From positions 1 to 64,000 of the forward strand of contig JAURZK010000036.1 of the NCBI GenBank assembly GCA_030653505.1: a DNA stretch of 64,000 nt, read 5' to 3'. Position numbers and translations under genes: made by a program. Below, piece after piece: positions 1 to 10,846 of this stretch. Position 1 is the stretch's first letter. Each line of letters begins with the position of its first letter. The notes beneath the pieces are model-generated. The model searched no databases. It worked only from the letters and a program-made list of their open reading frames with translations, and was not told the DNA's origin. Source of the DNA: Rubrivivax sp. (GTDB lineage: Bacteria > Pseudomonadota > Gammaproteobacteria > Burkholderiales > Burkholderiaceae_C).

Positions 1-54
1 ACGTCCGGGCAAGCGATGCAACGCCGCGCAGGGCCCTTGGGTGCCCCGGCCCTT

Positions 55-160
55 CGGGTAAGCCCCCAGAACAGGCCCGCACCGCGTTGCAAATCCTCAC
101 TGGGTCCCAAACCCAGTTCCGGTTTGCGCCTTGTTCGGGTCTGTTCTGGAGGCTTACGCG
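55..160. other. Long imperfect inverted repeat / possible structured RNA
   Basis: Arms 55-79 and 136-160 pair at 22 of 25 positions plus one G-T; apical perfect hairpin ACTGGGT-CCCAA-ACCCAGT at 99-117. No convincing CDS here. Confidence 0.5.
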
Positions 161-186
161 GGTGCATGGGATTGCCTCTCACACTC

Positions 187-1092
187 TCAGGCGCGTTGAC
201 GCCAGGCTTGCCGGCAGTGTTCCAGAAAAGTGGCTTCGTCCCAACCGTGCGAAGGGCTCTGCACCGCCTCCAGCAGCCGCTGCGTCAGCTCGCGGACCAC
301 ACGGTCGCCTTCCCAGGTGGTGCCCACCAGGTGGCGCAGCTTCGGGTCGGGCCCGAACAGCGCCTGCATCACCACCGCAGCCACCTTCGAGGGCGGTGCA
401 TGGCGGCGGTTGCTGCCCGATTCGGGCTGTGCTGGGTCGGGCGGGGTCGGGTTCAGCAGACCGGCCAGTGCCGCAGCCGATGCGGTGTCGAAGGGCGCCT
501 GCGTGGCCTGCAGCCGCGCCACGTTGCCGGCACGACCGTTGTCGCCGATGTCGGTGGCCACCGCCCCTGGCTGCACGATGCTGACGGCCACGCCGTGTGG
601 CGCCAGTTCCTGCCGCAGGCACGAGGCATAGGCCTCCAGCGCGTGTTTGCTCATCGTGTACGGGCCCATGAAAGGGCTCGTGATGCTGCCGCCCTGCGAG
701 CCGATGCACACCACGCGACCACGGCTTGGCAGCAGCAGCGGCAAGAGCGCGCGGGTCAGCCGGTGCGGGCCGAAGACATTGGTGTCGAACAGCGCCTGCA
801 TGTCTTCGTCGGGCCAGCCCGGCAACAAGCCGATGCCACCGACACCGGCGTTGTGCACCACCGCGTGCAAGCTCCGGCCCGACGCGGCGACGGTGTCGGC
901 CGCCTGCTGCACTTGTTGCACATCCCGCACGTCCAGCGGCAGCGGCAGCGCGCCCAGGCTTTGCAGGTGTTCCAGGTGCGCCGCCTTGCGTGCGCCGGCC
1001 CACACCGGGTGCCCCGCCGCCAGCAGCGTCTGCACGATGGCCAGGCCGATGCCGCTGCCGGCACCGGTGACCAGCACCGCGCCTGCGGTCAT
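187..1092 (-). CDS. SDR family NAD(P)-dependent oxidoreductase
   Basis: Translation MTAGAVLVTGAGSGIGLAIVQ (TGxxxGIG); later NAGVG and YxxxK (YTMSK). ATGA overlap with upstream ORF. Confidence 0.93.
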   Translation of the reverse strand: MTAGAVLVTGAGSGIGLAIVQTLLAAGHPVWAGARKAAHLEHLQSLGALPLPLDVRDVQQVQQAADTVAASGRSLHAVVHNAGVGGIGLLPGWPDEDMQALFDTNVFGPHRLTRALLPLLLPSRGRVVCIGSQGGSITSPFMGPYTMSKHALEAYASCLRQELAPHGVAVSIVQPGAVATDIGDNGRAGNVARLQATQAPFDTASAAALAGLLNPTPPDPAQPESGSNRRHAPPSKVAAVVMQALFGPDPKLRHLVGTTWEGDRVVRELTQRLLEAVQSPSHGWDEATFLEHCRQAWRQRA

Positions 1093-2495
1093 GGCCTTTG
1101 CCGCGGCACGACCCGCGCGTCCAGTGGCATCGGCTCGAAGCCCACCACCAGGCGGCAACCCGGGCCGTAGGTGGCCTGTGCCGCCGTGCAGGCGTCGGCC
1201 ACCGTCTGCTGCGTGGGCTTGCGGCCCTGCTGCACCCAGGCCAGCAGCTGCTGCATCAGCGCCGGGTAGAGCGCATCGCTCAGGTAGCTGTGTTCACTGT
1301 CTTCGGTGTAGACCTGCACCAGGCGGTCGGCCGTGCCGGCAGCGCGCATGGTCTGGCGGAACTGGTGCTGCATCTCGACGAAGGCCACCGGGTCGTGCAA
1401 GGCGTGCACCGACAGCACCGGCACCGGGATGCGGCCATTGGGGTCGGTGTCTTTGCCAAAGGCCTTCACGGCCTGCGGGTCGGCGGCATACCGCAGCACG
1501 GCGGCGTTCAGCGCCTTGTCGTCGTTTGACCCGCTGTACACCGCGCCAATGTTGCCAAAGACGCTGCGCCCGCCGCTGCGTTTTTGCGCAATGTCGCGAA
1601 AGTGGAAGGTGGCCCAGTTCAGGTGGCCTTGCACGCTGCGCTCGGGAATGCGGATCACGTCGACGATCGTCTTCAGCTTCTGCGCCTGTTCCGACGTGCG
1701 TTGCGCGGCCGGCATGCCCAGGCCCAGGCATTCGCGGGTGCGCGTGGCCAGCTGCGCCTGGTTCATCGTGCTGTCGGCCGGCAGGCCCATCCACAAGGGG
1801 TAGGCCGGCTCGTCGGGCCGCGGGTGGTTGTTGCACAGGTGCTGGTAGACCACCCGCAGGTCCAGGCGGAAGTCGTAGCTGCGTGTGCCGCCGGCCAGCA
1901 CGCCGCTGGTCAGCAGCACGGCGTCGTAGGGGCGCTTGTTGGCGCTGCCGGTGAACATCTCGGCGCCTTTGGCCGCCACGCTCGCGCCCCAGCTCTGGCC
2001 GTGCAGCACGGTGAACGTCGGCTGGGCCACGTGCTGCAGAAAGATGCGGCGCAGCCTTTCGGTGTCTTCGGCCGCCGCACGCACTTCCACACCACCCTGG
2101 CGGAAGGTGCTGCCGGCCCAGGCGTAACCCGCCTTGACCATGATCGACCAGCGCTTCAGGTCTTCGACTGCGCGCGCTGGCTGCGGCGTACCCAGCAAGG
2201 GGCCGCCGTGGGCATGCAGCACCAATGTCTGGTTCCACTTTTCGGGTATCGCGATCAGGTAGTGCGCGCCCGCACTGTCCTGCCCGGCCAGGCAGCGGGT
2301 GCCGGTCGGCACTTCTGCGCTGGGCGGGCAGGGCAGCAACTGCGGCGCGGCCTCGGCCAGCGGCGGCTCGGGCGCGGGGCCGGTGGCGCAGGCGGTCAGA
2401 CCGGCGGCCAGCCCGGTCAGCAGGGCCAGACGACCCGATCGGGGAAGAAGGACAAGGGCTTTCACGGTTGAGCTTGTCTGCGCCATGGCCATCAC
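1089..2495 (-). CDS. Alpha/beta hydrolase-like lipoprotein
   Basis: Signal sequence with lipobox-like LTACATG; hydrolase-like HGQSWGAS elbow. Confidence 0.7.
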   Translation of the reverse strand: MMAMAQTSSTVKALVLLPRSGRLALLTGLAAGLTACATGPAPEPPLAEAAPQLLPCPPSAEVPTGTRCLAGQDSAGAHYLIAIPEKWNQTLVLHAHGGPLLGTPQPARAVEDLKRWSIMVKAGYAWAGSTFRQGGVEVRAAAEDTERLRRIFLQHVAQPTFTVLHGQSWGASVAAKGAEMFTGSANKRPYDAVLLTSGVLAGGTRSYDFRLDLRVVYQHLCNNHPRPDEPAYPLWMGLPADSTMNQAQLATRTRECLGLGMPAAQRTSEQAQKLKTIVDVIRIPERSVQGHLNWATFHFRDIAQKRSGGRSVFGNIGAVYSGSNDDKALNAAVLRYAADPQAVKAFGKDTDPNGRIPVPVLSVHALHDPVAFVEMQHQFRQTMRAAGTADRLVQVYTEDSEHSYLSDALYPALMQQLLAWVQQGRKPTQQTVADACTAAQATYGPGCRLVVGFEPMPLDARVVPRQRP

Positions 2496-3745
2496 TCCTT
2501 CACCGCCGGGCGCCGCCGCGTGGCCGCCGCCAGCCCCGCCAGGGTCACCAAGCCCAGCGTGCCCGGTTCGGGCACCGAAAAGCCCAGCGTCAACGCTGCG
2601 ATGCGCTGCAGCGCCAGTGCATCGGCCACGCTGATGCCCAGGTCACGCGCGGCGATCTCACCCGCGCCCAGCGCAAAGGGGTTGAGGCCGGTGACCTGGC
2701 CATACAGCGTCAACGCGCTCAGGTAGGAACCCCAGGTGCTGGCATGGGTGCCATCGTCGAACCACAGGTCGATGAGGCCGTCGCTGGCGGCGGTGTCAGA
2801 CCACATGTCGCGCGTGGCGATGCCCGCGTCCACTGCCGCCATGAAGGCCTGGCCCACGGGCGCGATGCCGGCAAAGCCGCCGCTGCCGTCGGCCGCCGCT
2901 TCGGCATTGGCACGCTCGAAGGACAGCCGCAGTTCTTCGGTCATGTCCTCCAGCGAAGAGAAGAAGGTGGTGGCCGGTTCGGTGGTGCGTGTCACGGCGC
3001 CAGTGACGGCGTCAGTCACGGTGCGGAAAGCGCCGTCCACCAGGTTGGGGCGGGCCCAGGTCTGGTACAGGAAAACTTCGGTGGCGGCGCTGGCGTTGGT
3101 GTTCACGGGAATCGTGCGCAGCGTGTTGCAGGCGGTGGCCGAAGCCCCGGTGGCCGCCACGCAGGCTGCGGTGCGTTCGGCATTGGTGGCGCCGGGGAAG
3201 TAGTCGCGTTCGCGATAGACCTGCTCGGCGCCCTGGTGGATGTAGTCCTCGATGCGGTCGGCGTACATGCGGAAGTAGTCGGGGTTGGACGCCAGACCCG
3301 GTCGGCGCGTCAGTGACTCGTCGCTCTGTTCCTGCAGCACCACCTGGCTCCAGGTCTGCGAGCCGATGTTGCCACGCAGGTCCCAGCCGGCCGGATTGCT
3401 GTTCAGCAGGTGGCCCCGCAGCGAAGCCGCGTTGCGGGTGGACAGCGCCACGTCATAGTCCAGCCCGGCCTGCACCGTGAACTGCTTGAAGATGCCGGCC
3501 ACACCGCCCCAGGGGTGGGGTTCGAAGGCATTGCTGCCCAGCGGGTTGGTGGCCGCCATCTCGGCCGTCATGTCGCGCACGTTGGCGGTGTTGTAGCTCA
3601 TCACCGGGTCGACGCGGCCGAAGGTGTAGCTGTTGCCGACGAACAGGATGGACTGCGGAGCGGCATGGGCAGCGGTGTGCAGCAGGGTGGCGGCGCACAG
3701 GGTCGCAGCCAGGGCAGCGTGCAGGCGCAGCTTGAGGGTTGTCAT
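2492..3745 (-). CDS. PEP-CTERM sorting domain-containing protein, SGNH/GDSL-like
   Basis: C-terminal VPEPGTLGLVTLAGLAAATRRRP; N-terminal SILFVGNSYTF. ATG at 3745 preferred over the longer ORF start. Confidence 0.85.
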   Translation of the reverse strand: MTTLKLRLHAALAATLCAATLLHTAAHAAPQSILFVGNSYTFGRVDPVMSYNTANVRDMTAEMAATNPLGSNAFEPHPWGGVAGIFKQFTVQAGLDYDVALSTRNAASLRGHLLNSNPAGWDLRGNIGSQTWSQVVLQEQSDESLTRRPGLASNPDYFRMYADRIEDYIHQGAEQVYRERDYFPGATNAERTAACVAATGASATACNTLRTIPVNTNASAATEVFLYQTWARPNLVDGAFRTVTDAVTGAVTRTTEPATTFFSSLEDMTEELRLSFERANAEAAADGSGGFAGIAPVGQAFMAAVDAGIATRDMWSDTAASDGLIDLWFDDGTHASTWGSYLSALTLYGQVTGLNPFALGAGEIAARDLGISVADALALQRIAALTLGFSVPEPGTLGLVTLAGLAAATRRRPAVKE

Positions 3746-3857
3746 GGTGTCTCCGGGTTCTTTTTCTCGGGCTCGCTGCCCGTGGCAGGCTGCACCATAG
3801 GCCTGCAACTGCATAAGATCAAATACCACAAGCGACCGATCTGCATACGAATCCCAT

Positions 3858-4808
3858 ATGGAACTTCGACGCCTGCGCTACTTCCTGGCCGTGGCGGAAA
3901 CCGGCCACATCACACGCGCTGCCGAAGGCCTGGGCCTGCAGCAGCCGCCGCTGAGCCAGCAGATCCAGGCGCTGGAAGCACAGCTCGGCCTGGCACTGTT
4001 CAAGCGCCACGCCAAGGGCGTGACCCTCACCGATGCCGGCCGCGAATTGCAAGGCCAGGCGCGCCGCATCGTCGACGCCATGGACCAGCTGCAAGAGCGC
4101 ATGGCCCGTTACGCCGCCGGTCGGCGCGGGCTGCTGGCGGTGGGTTTCACCAGCTCGACCGCGGCCCATGCCTTCACGCCCAGCGTGCTGCGCGCCTGCC
4201 GCAGCGAGTACCCCGAAATCGACCTGCAGATCAGCGAAAACAACGCTGCCGAACTGATCGAGGCGTTGGTCGAACACCGGCTGCACTTCGGCTTTCTGCG
4301 GGTGCCGGTGGCACGGCCGCCCGAGCTGGTGTTCGAGACGCTGCTCAGCGAACCGGCCGTGCTGGTGCTGCCGGTGGACCACCCGCTGGCGCAGCGCTAC
4401 AAGCCCACGCAGTCGGTGCCGCTGCAAGCGCTGCGCGACGAAGCGCTGATCCTGGTGCGGCGACCCGGGGCGCCGGGCCTTTACGCCAACCTGCTGGCGC
4501 GGCTGGACGCGCTGCAGGTGCCGGTGCGGGTGGTGGCCGAGGTCGAACGCATGATGTCCAACATCAACCTGGTCGCGTCGGGCACCGGCATTTCCGTCGT
4601 GCCGGCGTCGATGCAGGGCGCGCACCCGCACTCGGTGGTCTACCGCGCCTTGCCACGCAGCTCGGGCATCGAAGCGCCGATCACGCTGGTCTACCGCAGT
4701 GAATCGGGCGGTCCGATGGCCGACCGCTTTCTGGCGCTGGTGCGTCGCATCGCGCAGCAGTTGGGGCCGGTGCAGCGGCCCACCCGCGGCCCTGCGCGCG
4801 CACGCTGA
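3858..4808 (+). CDS. LysR family transcriptional regulator
   Basis: N-terminal MELRRLRYFLAVAETGHITRAAEGLGLQQPPLSQQIQALEAQLG helix-turn-helix. Confidence 0.95.
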   Translation: MELRRLRYFLAVAETGHITRAAEGLGLQQPPLSQQIQALEAQLGLALFKRHAKGVTLTDAGRELQGQARRIVDAMDQLQERMARYAAGRRGLLAVGFTSSTAAHAFTPSVLRACRSEYPEIDLQISENNAAELIEALVEHRLHFGFLRVPVARPPELVFETLLSEPAVLVLPVDHPLAQRYKPTQSVPLQALRDEALILVRRPGAPGLYANLLARLDALQVPVRVVAEVERMMSNINLVASGTGISVVPASMQGAHPHSVVYRALPRSSGIEAPITLVYRSESGGPMADRFLALVRRIAQQLGPVQRPTRGPARAR

Positions 4809-4811
4809 ACG

Positions 4812-7268
4812 TCAGGCGCGCCCCGCACCTTTCCAGCGCCGCAGCAGCAGCGCGTTGCTGACGACGGCAAAACTGCTCATCGCCATCGCACCCCCGGCAA
4901 TCACCGGGCTCAGCTGGCCCAAGGCCGCCAGCGGGATGCCGATGGCGTTGAAGGCAAAAGCCCAGAACAGGTTCTGGCGGATCTTGGCGTGGGTGCGGCG
5001 GCTGATGTCGATGGCGTCGGCCACCAGGCCGGGCTCGCCGCGCATCAGCGTGATGCCGGCGGCGTGCATGGCCACGTCGGTGCCGGTGCCCATGGCGATG
5101 CCCACGTCGGCCGCAGCCAGCGCAGGTGCATCGTTGATGCCGTCGCCGACCATCGCCACCCGTTCACCGGCTTGCAGCGCCGTGCGCAGTTCACCCACGA
5201 TGCGGGCCTTGTCCTGCGGCAGCACCTCGGCGCGGATGTCGGACAGGCCCAGCAGCCCACCCAGGTGTTCCGCCGCCCCGCGGTTGTCGCCCGACAGCAG
5301 CACCGACCGCACGCCCAGGGCCGCGAGGCGGCCAATGGCGTCAGCCGCACCGGGCTTGGCGCTGTCGCCGAACGCCAACCAACCCAGCAGCTGCGGCTGG
5401 CCGCCCGGTGGCAGGCGGGCCAGGTAAGACACGGTGCTGCCTTGCGCCTGCAGCGGCGCCACGGCTTGTGCCGTGGATGCCAGGTCGAGGCCACTTTCCC
5501 GCATCCAGCGGGCACTGCCCAGGCGCAGTTCGCTGCCGTCCATCGTGCCGGCGACACCTCGCCCAACCACGGTGTTCAGCGCGGTGGCGGCCATCGCTGC
5601 TGGCGCCGGGCCTTCGCCGGCCGCCTGCAACACGGCCAGCGCCAGCGGGTGGCTGCTGCCGGCCTGCAGCGCCGCGGCCTGCGCCAGCAGCATGTGGCGG
5701 TCGCCGTCGACGGCCTGCGCTTCCACGAGCCGGGGTTTGCCCACGGTCAGCGTGCCGGTTTTGTCCCAGGCCACGGTCTTGATGCCATGGGCCAGCTCCA
5801 GCGCCTGCGCGTCCTTGATCAGGATGCCGCGTTGCGCCGCCACGCCGGTGCCGGCCATGATGGCCGCGGGCGTGGCCAGCCCCAGCGCACAAGGGCAGGC
5901 GATGACCAGCACCGCCACCGCGTGCAACACAGCGCGGTTCCAGTCGCCCACGCCCAAGCCCCAAGCCAGCAGCGTGACGAGTGCGATCACACCCACCGCC
6001 GGCACGAAAACCGCGCTGACCTGGTCCACCATGCGCTGGATGGGTGCCTTGCGGCCCTGCGCCGTTTCGACCAGCCGCACGATGCGCGACAGCACACTCT
6101 CGGCGCCCACCGTGGTGGTGCGCAGCAGCAGCAGGCCGGCGCCGTTGATGGCGCCGCCGGTCACCGCGTCGCCGAGCCCGCGCGACACCGGCAGGCTTTC
6201 GCCGGTGATCAGCGACTCATCGACTTCGCTGCTGCCTTCGGCCACCACGCCGTCCACCGGCAGCCGTTCACCGGGGCGCACCAGCACCAGGTCACCCCGC
6301 AGCACCTGCGCCAGCGGCAGGGTGACTTCCGCACCGTCGCGTCTGACCTGCGCCGTCTGCGGCCGCAGTGCCTGCAGCGCGCGGATGGCCGCGGTGGTCT
6401 GGCGCCGCGCCCGGGCTTCGAGCCACTTGCCCAGCAGCACGAGCGTGATGACAACGGCCGAGCTTTCGAAGTACAGGTCACCGCCGCCCGTGTGCACGTC
6501 ATGCGGGCTGCTGCCGCGCAGCAGCGTGAACAGGCTCAAGCCATAGGCCGCGCTGGTGCCCAACGCCACCAGCAGGTCCATGTTGCCGGTACCGGCGCGC
6601 AACGCACTCCAGCCCGCACGGTAAAAACGTGCGCCCAGCCAGAACTGCACCGGTGTGGCCAGTGCCCACTGCCACCAGGGTGGTGGCATCAGGTGCTGGC
6701 CCCAGAGCATGGCCACCATCGGCAGCACCAGCGGCAGCGACAGCAGGCCCGCGACCACCACACGTGCACCTTCGCTCAGCAGCGGCGGCTTGGGCGCGGC
6801 CACAGCCACGCCGCCGCGGCTGTCACCCGCCACCGTGCCCACGTCGTAGCCTGCACGTTTGACGGCGGCCACCAAGGTGTCGACCGAAGCCCCGGCCGAC
6901 AGCGTGACGCTGACCGTTTCGTTGGCCAGGTTGACGTTCGCTTCCACGACACCGGGCACTTTCACCAGGGCCTTTTCCACGCGGCCGACACAGGAAGCGC
7001 AGGTCATGCCCAGCACCGGCAGCTGCACGGTGGTGGTGGGCATCTCGTAACCGGCCTTCTTCACCGCCTGCTGCAGCGCCAGCGGCACAAAGGCGGGGCC
7101 GGTGGACAGATGCACGGTGTCGGTGGCCAGGTTCACATCGGCCTGCAGCACACCGGGCACCGCACGGGCTGCTTTCTCGACGCGGCCAGCGCAGGAGGCG
7201 CAGGTCATGCCCTCGACCGGCCACGACGATTCGGCTGTGGCGGCAGGCGTGGCGGATGCAGACATCAT
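4812..7268 (-). CDS. copA: Copper-translocating P-type ATPase
   Basis: Two GMTCASC HMA domains, CPC in the membrane domain, [17 protein letters not shown]. Confidence 0.96.
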   Translation of the reverse strand: MMSASATPAATAESSWPVEGMTCASCAGRVEKAARAVPGVLQADVNLATDTVHLSTGPAFVPLALQQAVKKAGYEMPTTTVQLPVLGMTCASCVGRVEKALVKVPGVVEANVNLANETVSVTLSAGASVDTLVAAVKRAGYDVGTVAGDSRGGVAVAAPKPPLLSEGARVVVAGLLSLPLVLPMVAMLWGQHLMPPPWWQWALATPVQFWLGARFYRAGWSALRAGTGNMDLLVALGTSAAYGLSLFTLLRGSSPHDVHTGGGDLYFESSAVVITLVLLGKWLEARARRQTTAAIRALQALRPQTAQVRRDGAEVTLPLAQVLRGDLVLVRPGERLPVDGVVAEGSSEVDESLITGESLPVSRGLGDAVTGGAINGAGLLLLRTTTVGAESVLSRIVRLVETAQGRKAPIQRMVDQVSAVFVPAVGVIALVTLLAWGLGVGDWNRAVLHAVAVLVIACPCALGLATPAAIMAGTGVAAQRGILIKDAQALELAHGIKTVAWDKTGTLTVGKPRLVEAQAVDGDRHMLLAQAAALQAGSSHPLALAVLQAAGEGPAPAAMAATALNTVVGRGVAGTMDGSELRLGSARWMRESGLDLASTAQAVAPLQAQGSTVSYLARLPPGGQPQLLGWLAFGDSAKPGAADAIGRLAALGVRSVLLSGDNRGAAEHLGGLLGLSDIRAEVLPQDKARIVGELRTALQAGERVAMVGDGINDAPALAAADVGIAMGTGTDVAMHAAGITLMRGEPGLVADAIDISRRTHAKIRQNLFWAFAFNAIGIPLAALGQLSPVIAGGAMAMSSFAVVSNALLLRRWKGAGRA

Positions 7269-7366
7269 GGGTAAATGGGACCGGTGTGTGGGGCTGCAAG
7301 GGTAGCGTGGCACAGTTGCGGCCCCGACAAACGCTTCGCGGTCCACTTTCATGGTCCGCCCACACC

Positions 7367-7558
7367 ATGCAGACGTTCCAGATTCCCAACATGACCTGCG
7401 GTCACTGCGTGCGCGCCATCACCGAAGCCGTGCAGGCAGTGGACCCGGCGGCCCAGGTGCAAGCCGACCTGCCGCAACACCAGGTGCAGGTGCAGACCAG
7501 CGCGCCGCGCGACAAGCTGGTGGCCCAGTTGACCGAAGCGGGTTACGCCCCGGCCTGA
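7367..7558 (+). CDS. Heavy-metal-associated domain copper chaperone
   Basis: 63 aa, [22 protein letters not shown] (MxCxxC); divergent from copA. Confidence 0.92.
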   Translation: MQTFQIPNMTCGHCVRAITEAVQAVDPAAQVQADLPQHQVQVQTSAPRDKLVAQLTEAGYAPA

Positions 7559-7651
7559 CCGCAACGGTCACCCGCGCCTGACCGAGCGCACCGATCGCGT
7601 GCGATCGCGTCCGATCACGCCAAGGGGTGCGTGGGTACACTCCACGCCCCC

Positions 7652-8131
7652 ATGCAGCAGACCACCGGCATCCACATCACCGACATCGAAGCGGCCATCA
7701 ACTGGTGGCGCGAGAAGTCGCCTTCTCCCGACGGCATCACCGCCTGCGCCGAGGTGCTGGCGCTGGCCGAGGTGTATGCGCTGATGGTCTACTACCGCGA
7801 GAGCCTGTGCGACGAAGGCAGCATGCCGGTCAAGGCGCGCGCTGCCTGGCTGGCCTGGTACGCCAGCACCCCTGACGCACCCTGCATCGCGATCTGTTCC
7901 ACGAGCCAGGGTGACGAAAAGTGCAAGGGCTGCGGCCGCAGCTTCGACGAGGTCCAGCACTGGCCCGCCTTCACGCCCGCGCACAAACGCAGTGTCTGGC
8001 GCCGCATCACGATGGAAGGCACGGCCTGGCGCTTCAACCGCTACGCCGAGCGTGCGCGCGCAGCCACCGGCGTGGACCACCCCAGCCCCGAGAACTTCGC
8101 GCCGCCCGGGTCCGCCAGCGGGGCCGCATGA
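7652..8131 (+). CDS. DUF3717 + DUF1289 domain protein
   Basis: N-terminal ITDIEAAINWWREKSPSPDG...; C-terminal PCIAICSTSQGDEKCKGCGRSFDEVQHW. Confidence 0.8.
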   Translation: MQQTTGIHITDIEAAINWWREKSPSPDGITACAEVLALAEVYALMVYYRESLCDEGSMPVKARAAWLAWYASTPDAPCIAICSTSQGDEKCKGCGRSFDEVQHWPAFTPAHKRSVWRRITMEGTAWRFNRYAERARAATGVDHPSPENFAPPGSASGAA

Positions 8132-9510
8132 GCCGCATCGGCACCAGCGCACGGCGCATCGTGCCGCTGGCCTGGCCCGTGTTCGTGGGCCAGATCGCGG
8201 TGCTGTCCTATGCCACGCTGGACACACTGCTGGTGTCGCGTGTGGGTGCCGCCGAACTGGCGGCCCTGGCGGTGGGCGGTGCGGCCTACATCACCGTCTT
8301 CATCGGCCTGAACGGCGTGGTGCTGGCCATCTCGCCCATCGTCGGCCAGCTTTTTGGCGCGCAGCGCCACGCCGACGCCGGTTGCCAGGTGCACCAGGCG
8401 GTGTGGATCGCGCTCGTGCTGGCGGCCATCGGCAGTGCCGTGCTGCTGGTCCCCGACCCGTTCCTGGCGCTGGCGCAGACCAGCGCCGAGGTCGAAGCCA
8501 AGGTGCGTGGCTTCCTGAGCGTGCTGGCGCTGTCGCTGCCGGCCTCGATGCTGTTCACGGTGTTCCGCGGCTTCAACACCGCGGTGTCCCGGCCCCGTGC
8601 GGTGATGCGGCTGCAGCTCATCGGCCTGGCCATCAAGGTGCCGCTGTCGACAGCACTGGCGCTGGGTGTGCCAGCCTGGGGCTTCGACGGTCTGGGCCTG
8701 CAAGGCTGCGCCATCGCCACCGCCGTGGCGATGTGGAGCCAGGTGCTGCTGGCGGCGTGGGTGCTGCGGCACGACAGCTTCTACGACCGCTTCGTGTTGT
8801 GGGGCCGCGGCCTGGACCGGCCCGACCCGGCGGCGCTGCGCAACATCCTGAAGCTGGGTGTGCCGCTGGGTGCCTCGATCCTGGTCGAGGTGACGGGTTT
8901 TGCCTTCATGGCGTTTTTCATCGCCCGGCTGGGCACCACACCCGTGGCCGGGCACCAGATTGCCGCCAACCTGGTGACCCTGATGTTCATGCTGCCACTG
9001 GCGCTGGGCAACGCCACCACCACGCTGGTGGCACAGGCCATCGGTGCCGGTGACTGGCGCGACGCCCGTCGGCTGAGCTGGCACGGCGTGCTGCTGGGCT
9101 GCGGCGTGGCCGCGGTGCTGGGCTGCGTGGTGCTGCTGCTGCGCGAGCCGGTGCTGCGCCTGTACACCGGGAACCCGGCGGTGTTTGCCGCGGCGATGCC
9201 GCTGATCGCGTGGCTGGTGGTGTTCCACATCGCCGACGCGGCGCAGATCATCGCGGCCTTCGTGCTGCGCGCCTACAAGATCACCACCGTGCCGCTGCTG
9301 ATCTACGTGGCCGCGCTGTGGGGTGTGGGCCAGGGCGGCGGCTACTGGCTGGCCTTCAACGTCGGCGGCGACGTGCCGGTTTCGCTGCAGGGTGCCACCG
9401 GCTACTGGATCGCCAGCACCGCCGGCCTGGTGCTGGCCGCGCTCGCGCTGACCGCCTTCCTGGCCTGGGTGCTGAAACACAAGACCCGGCCGGTGCAGAC
9501 CGGCAGCTGA
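8128..9510 (+). CDS. MATE family efflux transporter
   Basis: Multi-TM protein; ATG overlaps the upstream stop (ATGA). Confidence 0.93.
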   Translation: MSRIGTSARRIVPLAWPVFVGQIAVLSYATLDTLLVSRVGAAELAALAVGGAAYITVFIGLNGVVLAISPIVGQLFGAQRHADAGCQVHQAVWIALVLAAIGSAVLLVPDPFLALAQTSAEVEAKVRGFLSVLALSLPASMLFTVFRGFNTAVSRPRAVMRLQLIGLAIKVPLSTALALGVPAWGFDGLGLQGCAIATAVAMWSQVLLAAWVLRHDSFYDRFVLWGRGLDRPDPAALRNILKLGVPLGASILVEVTGFAFMAFFIARLGTTPVAGHQIAANLVTLMFMLPLALGNATTTLVAQAIGAGDWRDARRLSWHGVLLGCGVAAVLGCVVLLLREPVLRLYTGNPAVFAAAMPLIAWLVVFHIADAAQIIAAFVLRAYKITTVPLLIYVAALWGVGQGGGYWLAFNVGGDVPVSLQGATGYWIASTAGLVLAALALTAFLAWVLKHKTRPVQTGS

Positions 9511-9519
9511 AGCCCTGGA

Positions 9520-10839
9520 TCAGCCGACGGGCAGCGCCAGCACAAAGCGGCTGCCACCGCCTTCGCGCGGCTCGCAATGCACCTGACCCCCATGGCGCTG
9601 CGCAATCTGGCGCACCAGCGACAGACCCAGGCCCACGCCACCGGCACGCTCCGCATGGCCCGGCAAGCGGAAGAAGGGTTCGAAGATGCGCTCGCGCTGC
9701 GCTTCGGGCACACCGGGGCCGCGGTCACAGACCTGCACTTCGACGCGGCCATCGCGGCTGTGCACCTGCACGTGCACTTCATCACCGCCATAACGCTGCG
9801 CGTTTTCGAGCAGGTTGCGCACGGCGCGGCGCAGCAGGCGTTCGTCACCCTTGACCTGCAGGTCCTGGCCTTCGACCAGAGCACCGGTGCGTGCGGCTTC
9901 TTCGGCCGCCACCGCCAGCAGGGCCACTGGCTGGTGCAGGTCCATCGGCGTGCTGGCGTCCAGGCGGCTGGCCAGCAGCACTTCTTCGACCAGCGCGTCC
10001 AGCTCGCCGATGTTGGTGTCGATCTCCTGGCGCAGCGCGGTGCGTTGTGCGGGCGCGGCGTCTTCCAGCATCGCCACCGCCATCTTCAGCCGCGCCAGCG
10101 GCGAGCGCAGTTCGTGGCTGGCGTTGGCCAGCAGGCTTTGGTGCGAACGCAGCAGCGCTTCGATGCGGCCGGCGGCGCGGTTGAAGCTGGCGCCCACGGC
10201 CGCCACCTCGTCGCGGCCGTCTTCGGCCACACGCTGGTGCAGCGCGCCGGCACCAAAGGCCTCGACACCTTGCTTCAGCGATTCGAGCCGGCGTGTCAGC
10301 CGCCGCACCACCGGCCAGGCGCCCAGCGCAACGGCAAAAAACAGCGCCACCAGCAAGGCCACCAGGCCGATGCCGTCAGTCCAGCCGCGTGGGCCACCCA
10401 GCCACGGTGGCGCAACACCCGGCGGCCGTGGCTGCGCACCCAGGCGCAGTTGGCCGATGCGCGGCACCCACAGCGTGCGCCCGTCCTCGAAGGGCACGGC
10501 GCGCAGACGCGAGACAAACTCGGGCGCCGCGGCTTCGCGGCGCAGGAAGTTTTCACTGGCGGCAATGCGCTGGCCCTGGGCGTCGTCCAGCGCCATCGGC
10601 AGCCGCATGCGCTGCGACCACTCACGCAGCCCGGCTTCCTGTTCGGCCACGCTGGCGTCAGCCGGCGGCAGGGACCGCTGCAGCAGTTCGCCCCAGGCTT
10701 CGATCCTTTCGCGCACGGCGACTTCGGCCCGCGCGCGCTGCTCGTCCAGCTGGCGCTGCAGCAGCCAGCCCGAACCCAGCGCAAACAGCGCCAGCACGGC
10801 CACCACCGTGACGTAAATGCGGACGTACAGCGACCTCAT
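9520..10839 (-). CDS. Sensor histidine kinase (HAMP, HisKA, HATPase)
   Basis: Two N-terminal TM regions, NASHELRSPLARLK H-box, NLLENAQRYG, GVGLGLSLVRQIAQRHGG. Confidence 0.95.
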   Translation of the reverse strand: MRSLYVRIYVTVVAVLALFALGSGWLLQRQLDEQRARAEVAVRERIEAWGELLQRSLPPADASVAEQEAGLREWSQRMRLPMALDDAQGQRIAASENFLRREAAAPEFVSRLRAVPFEDGRTLWVPRIGQLRLGAQPRPPGVAPPWLGGPRGWTDGIGLVALLVALFFAVALGAWPVVRRLTRRLESLKQGVEAFGAGALHQRVAEDGRDEVAAVGASFNRAAGRIEALLRSHQSLLANASHELRSPLARLKMAVAMLEDAAPAQRTALRQEIDTNIGELDALVEEVLLASRLDASTPMDLHQPVALLAVAAEEAARTGALVEGQDLQVKGDERLLRRAVRNLLENAQRYGGDEVHVQVHSRDGRVEVQVCDRGPGVPEAQRERIFEPFFRLPGHAERAGGVGLGLSLVRQIAQRHGGQVHCEPREGGGSRFVLALPVG

Positions 10840-10846
10840 CGGGTGA

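Noticed and set aside
4989-7274. 761-aa plus-strand ORF
   Set aside because: Antisense shadow of copA.
7269-7366. CueR-type operator between copA and the chaperone gene
   Set aside because: The ~98-bp divergent spacer is a logical place, but I could not find a convincing dyad matching a CueR box.
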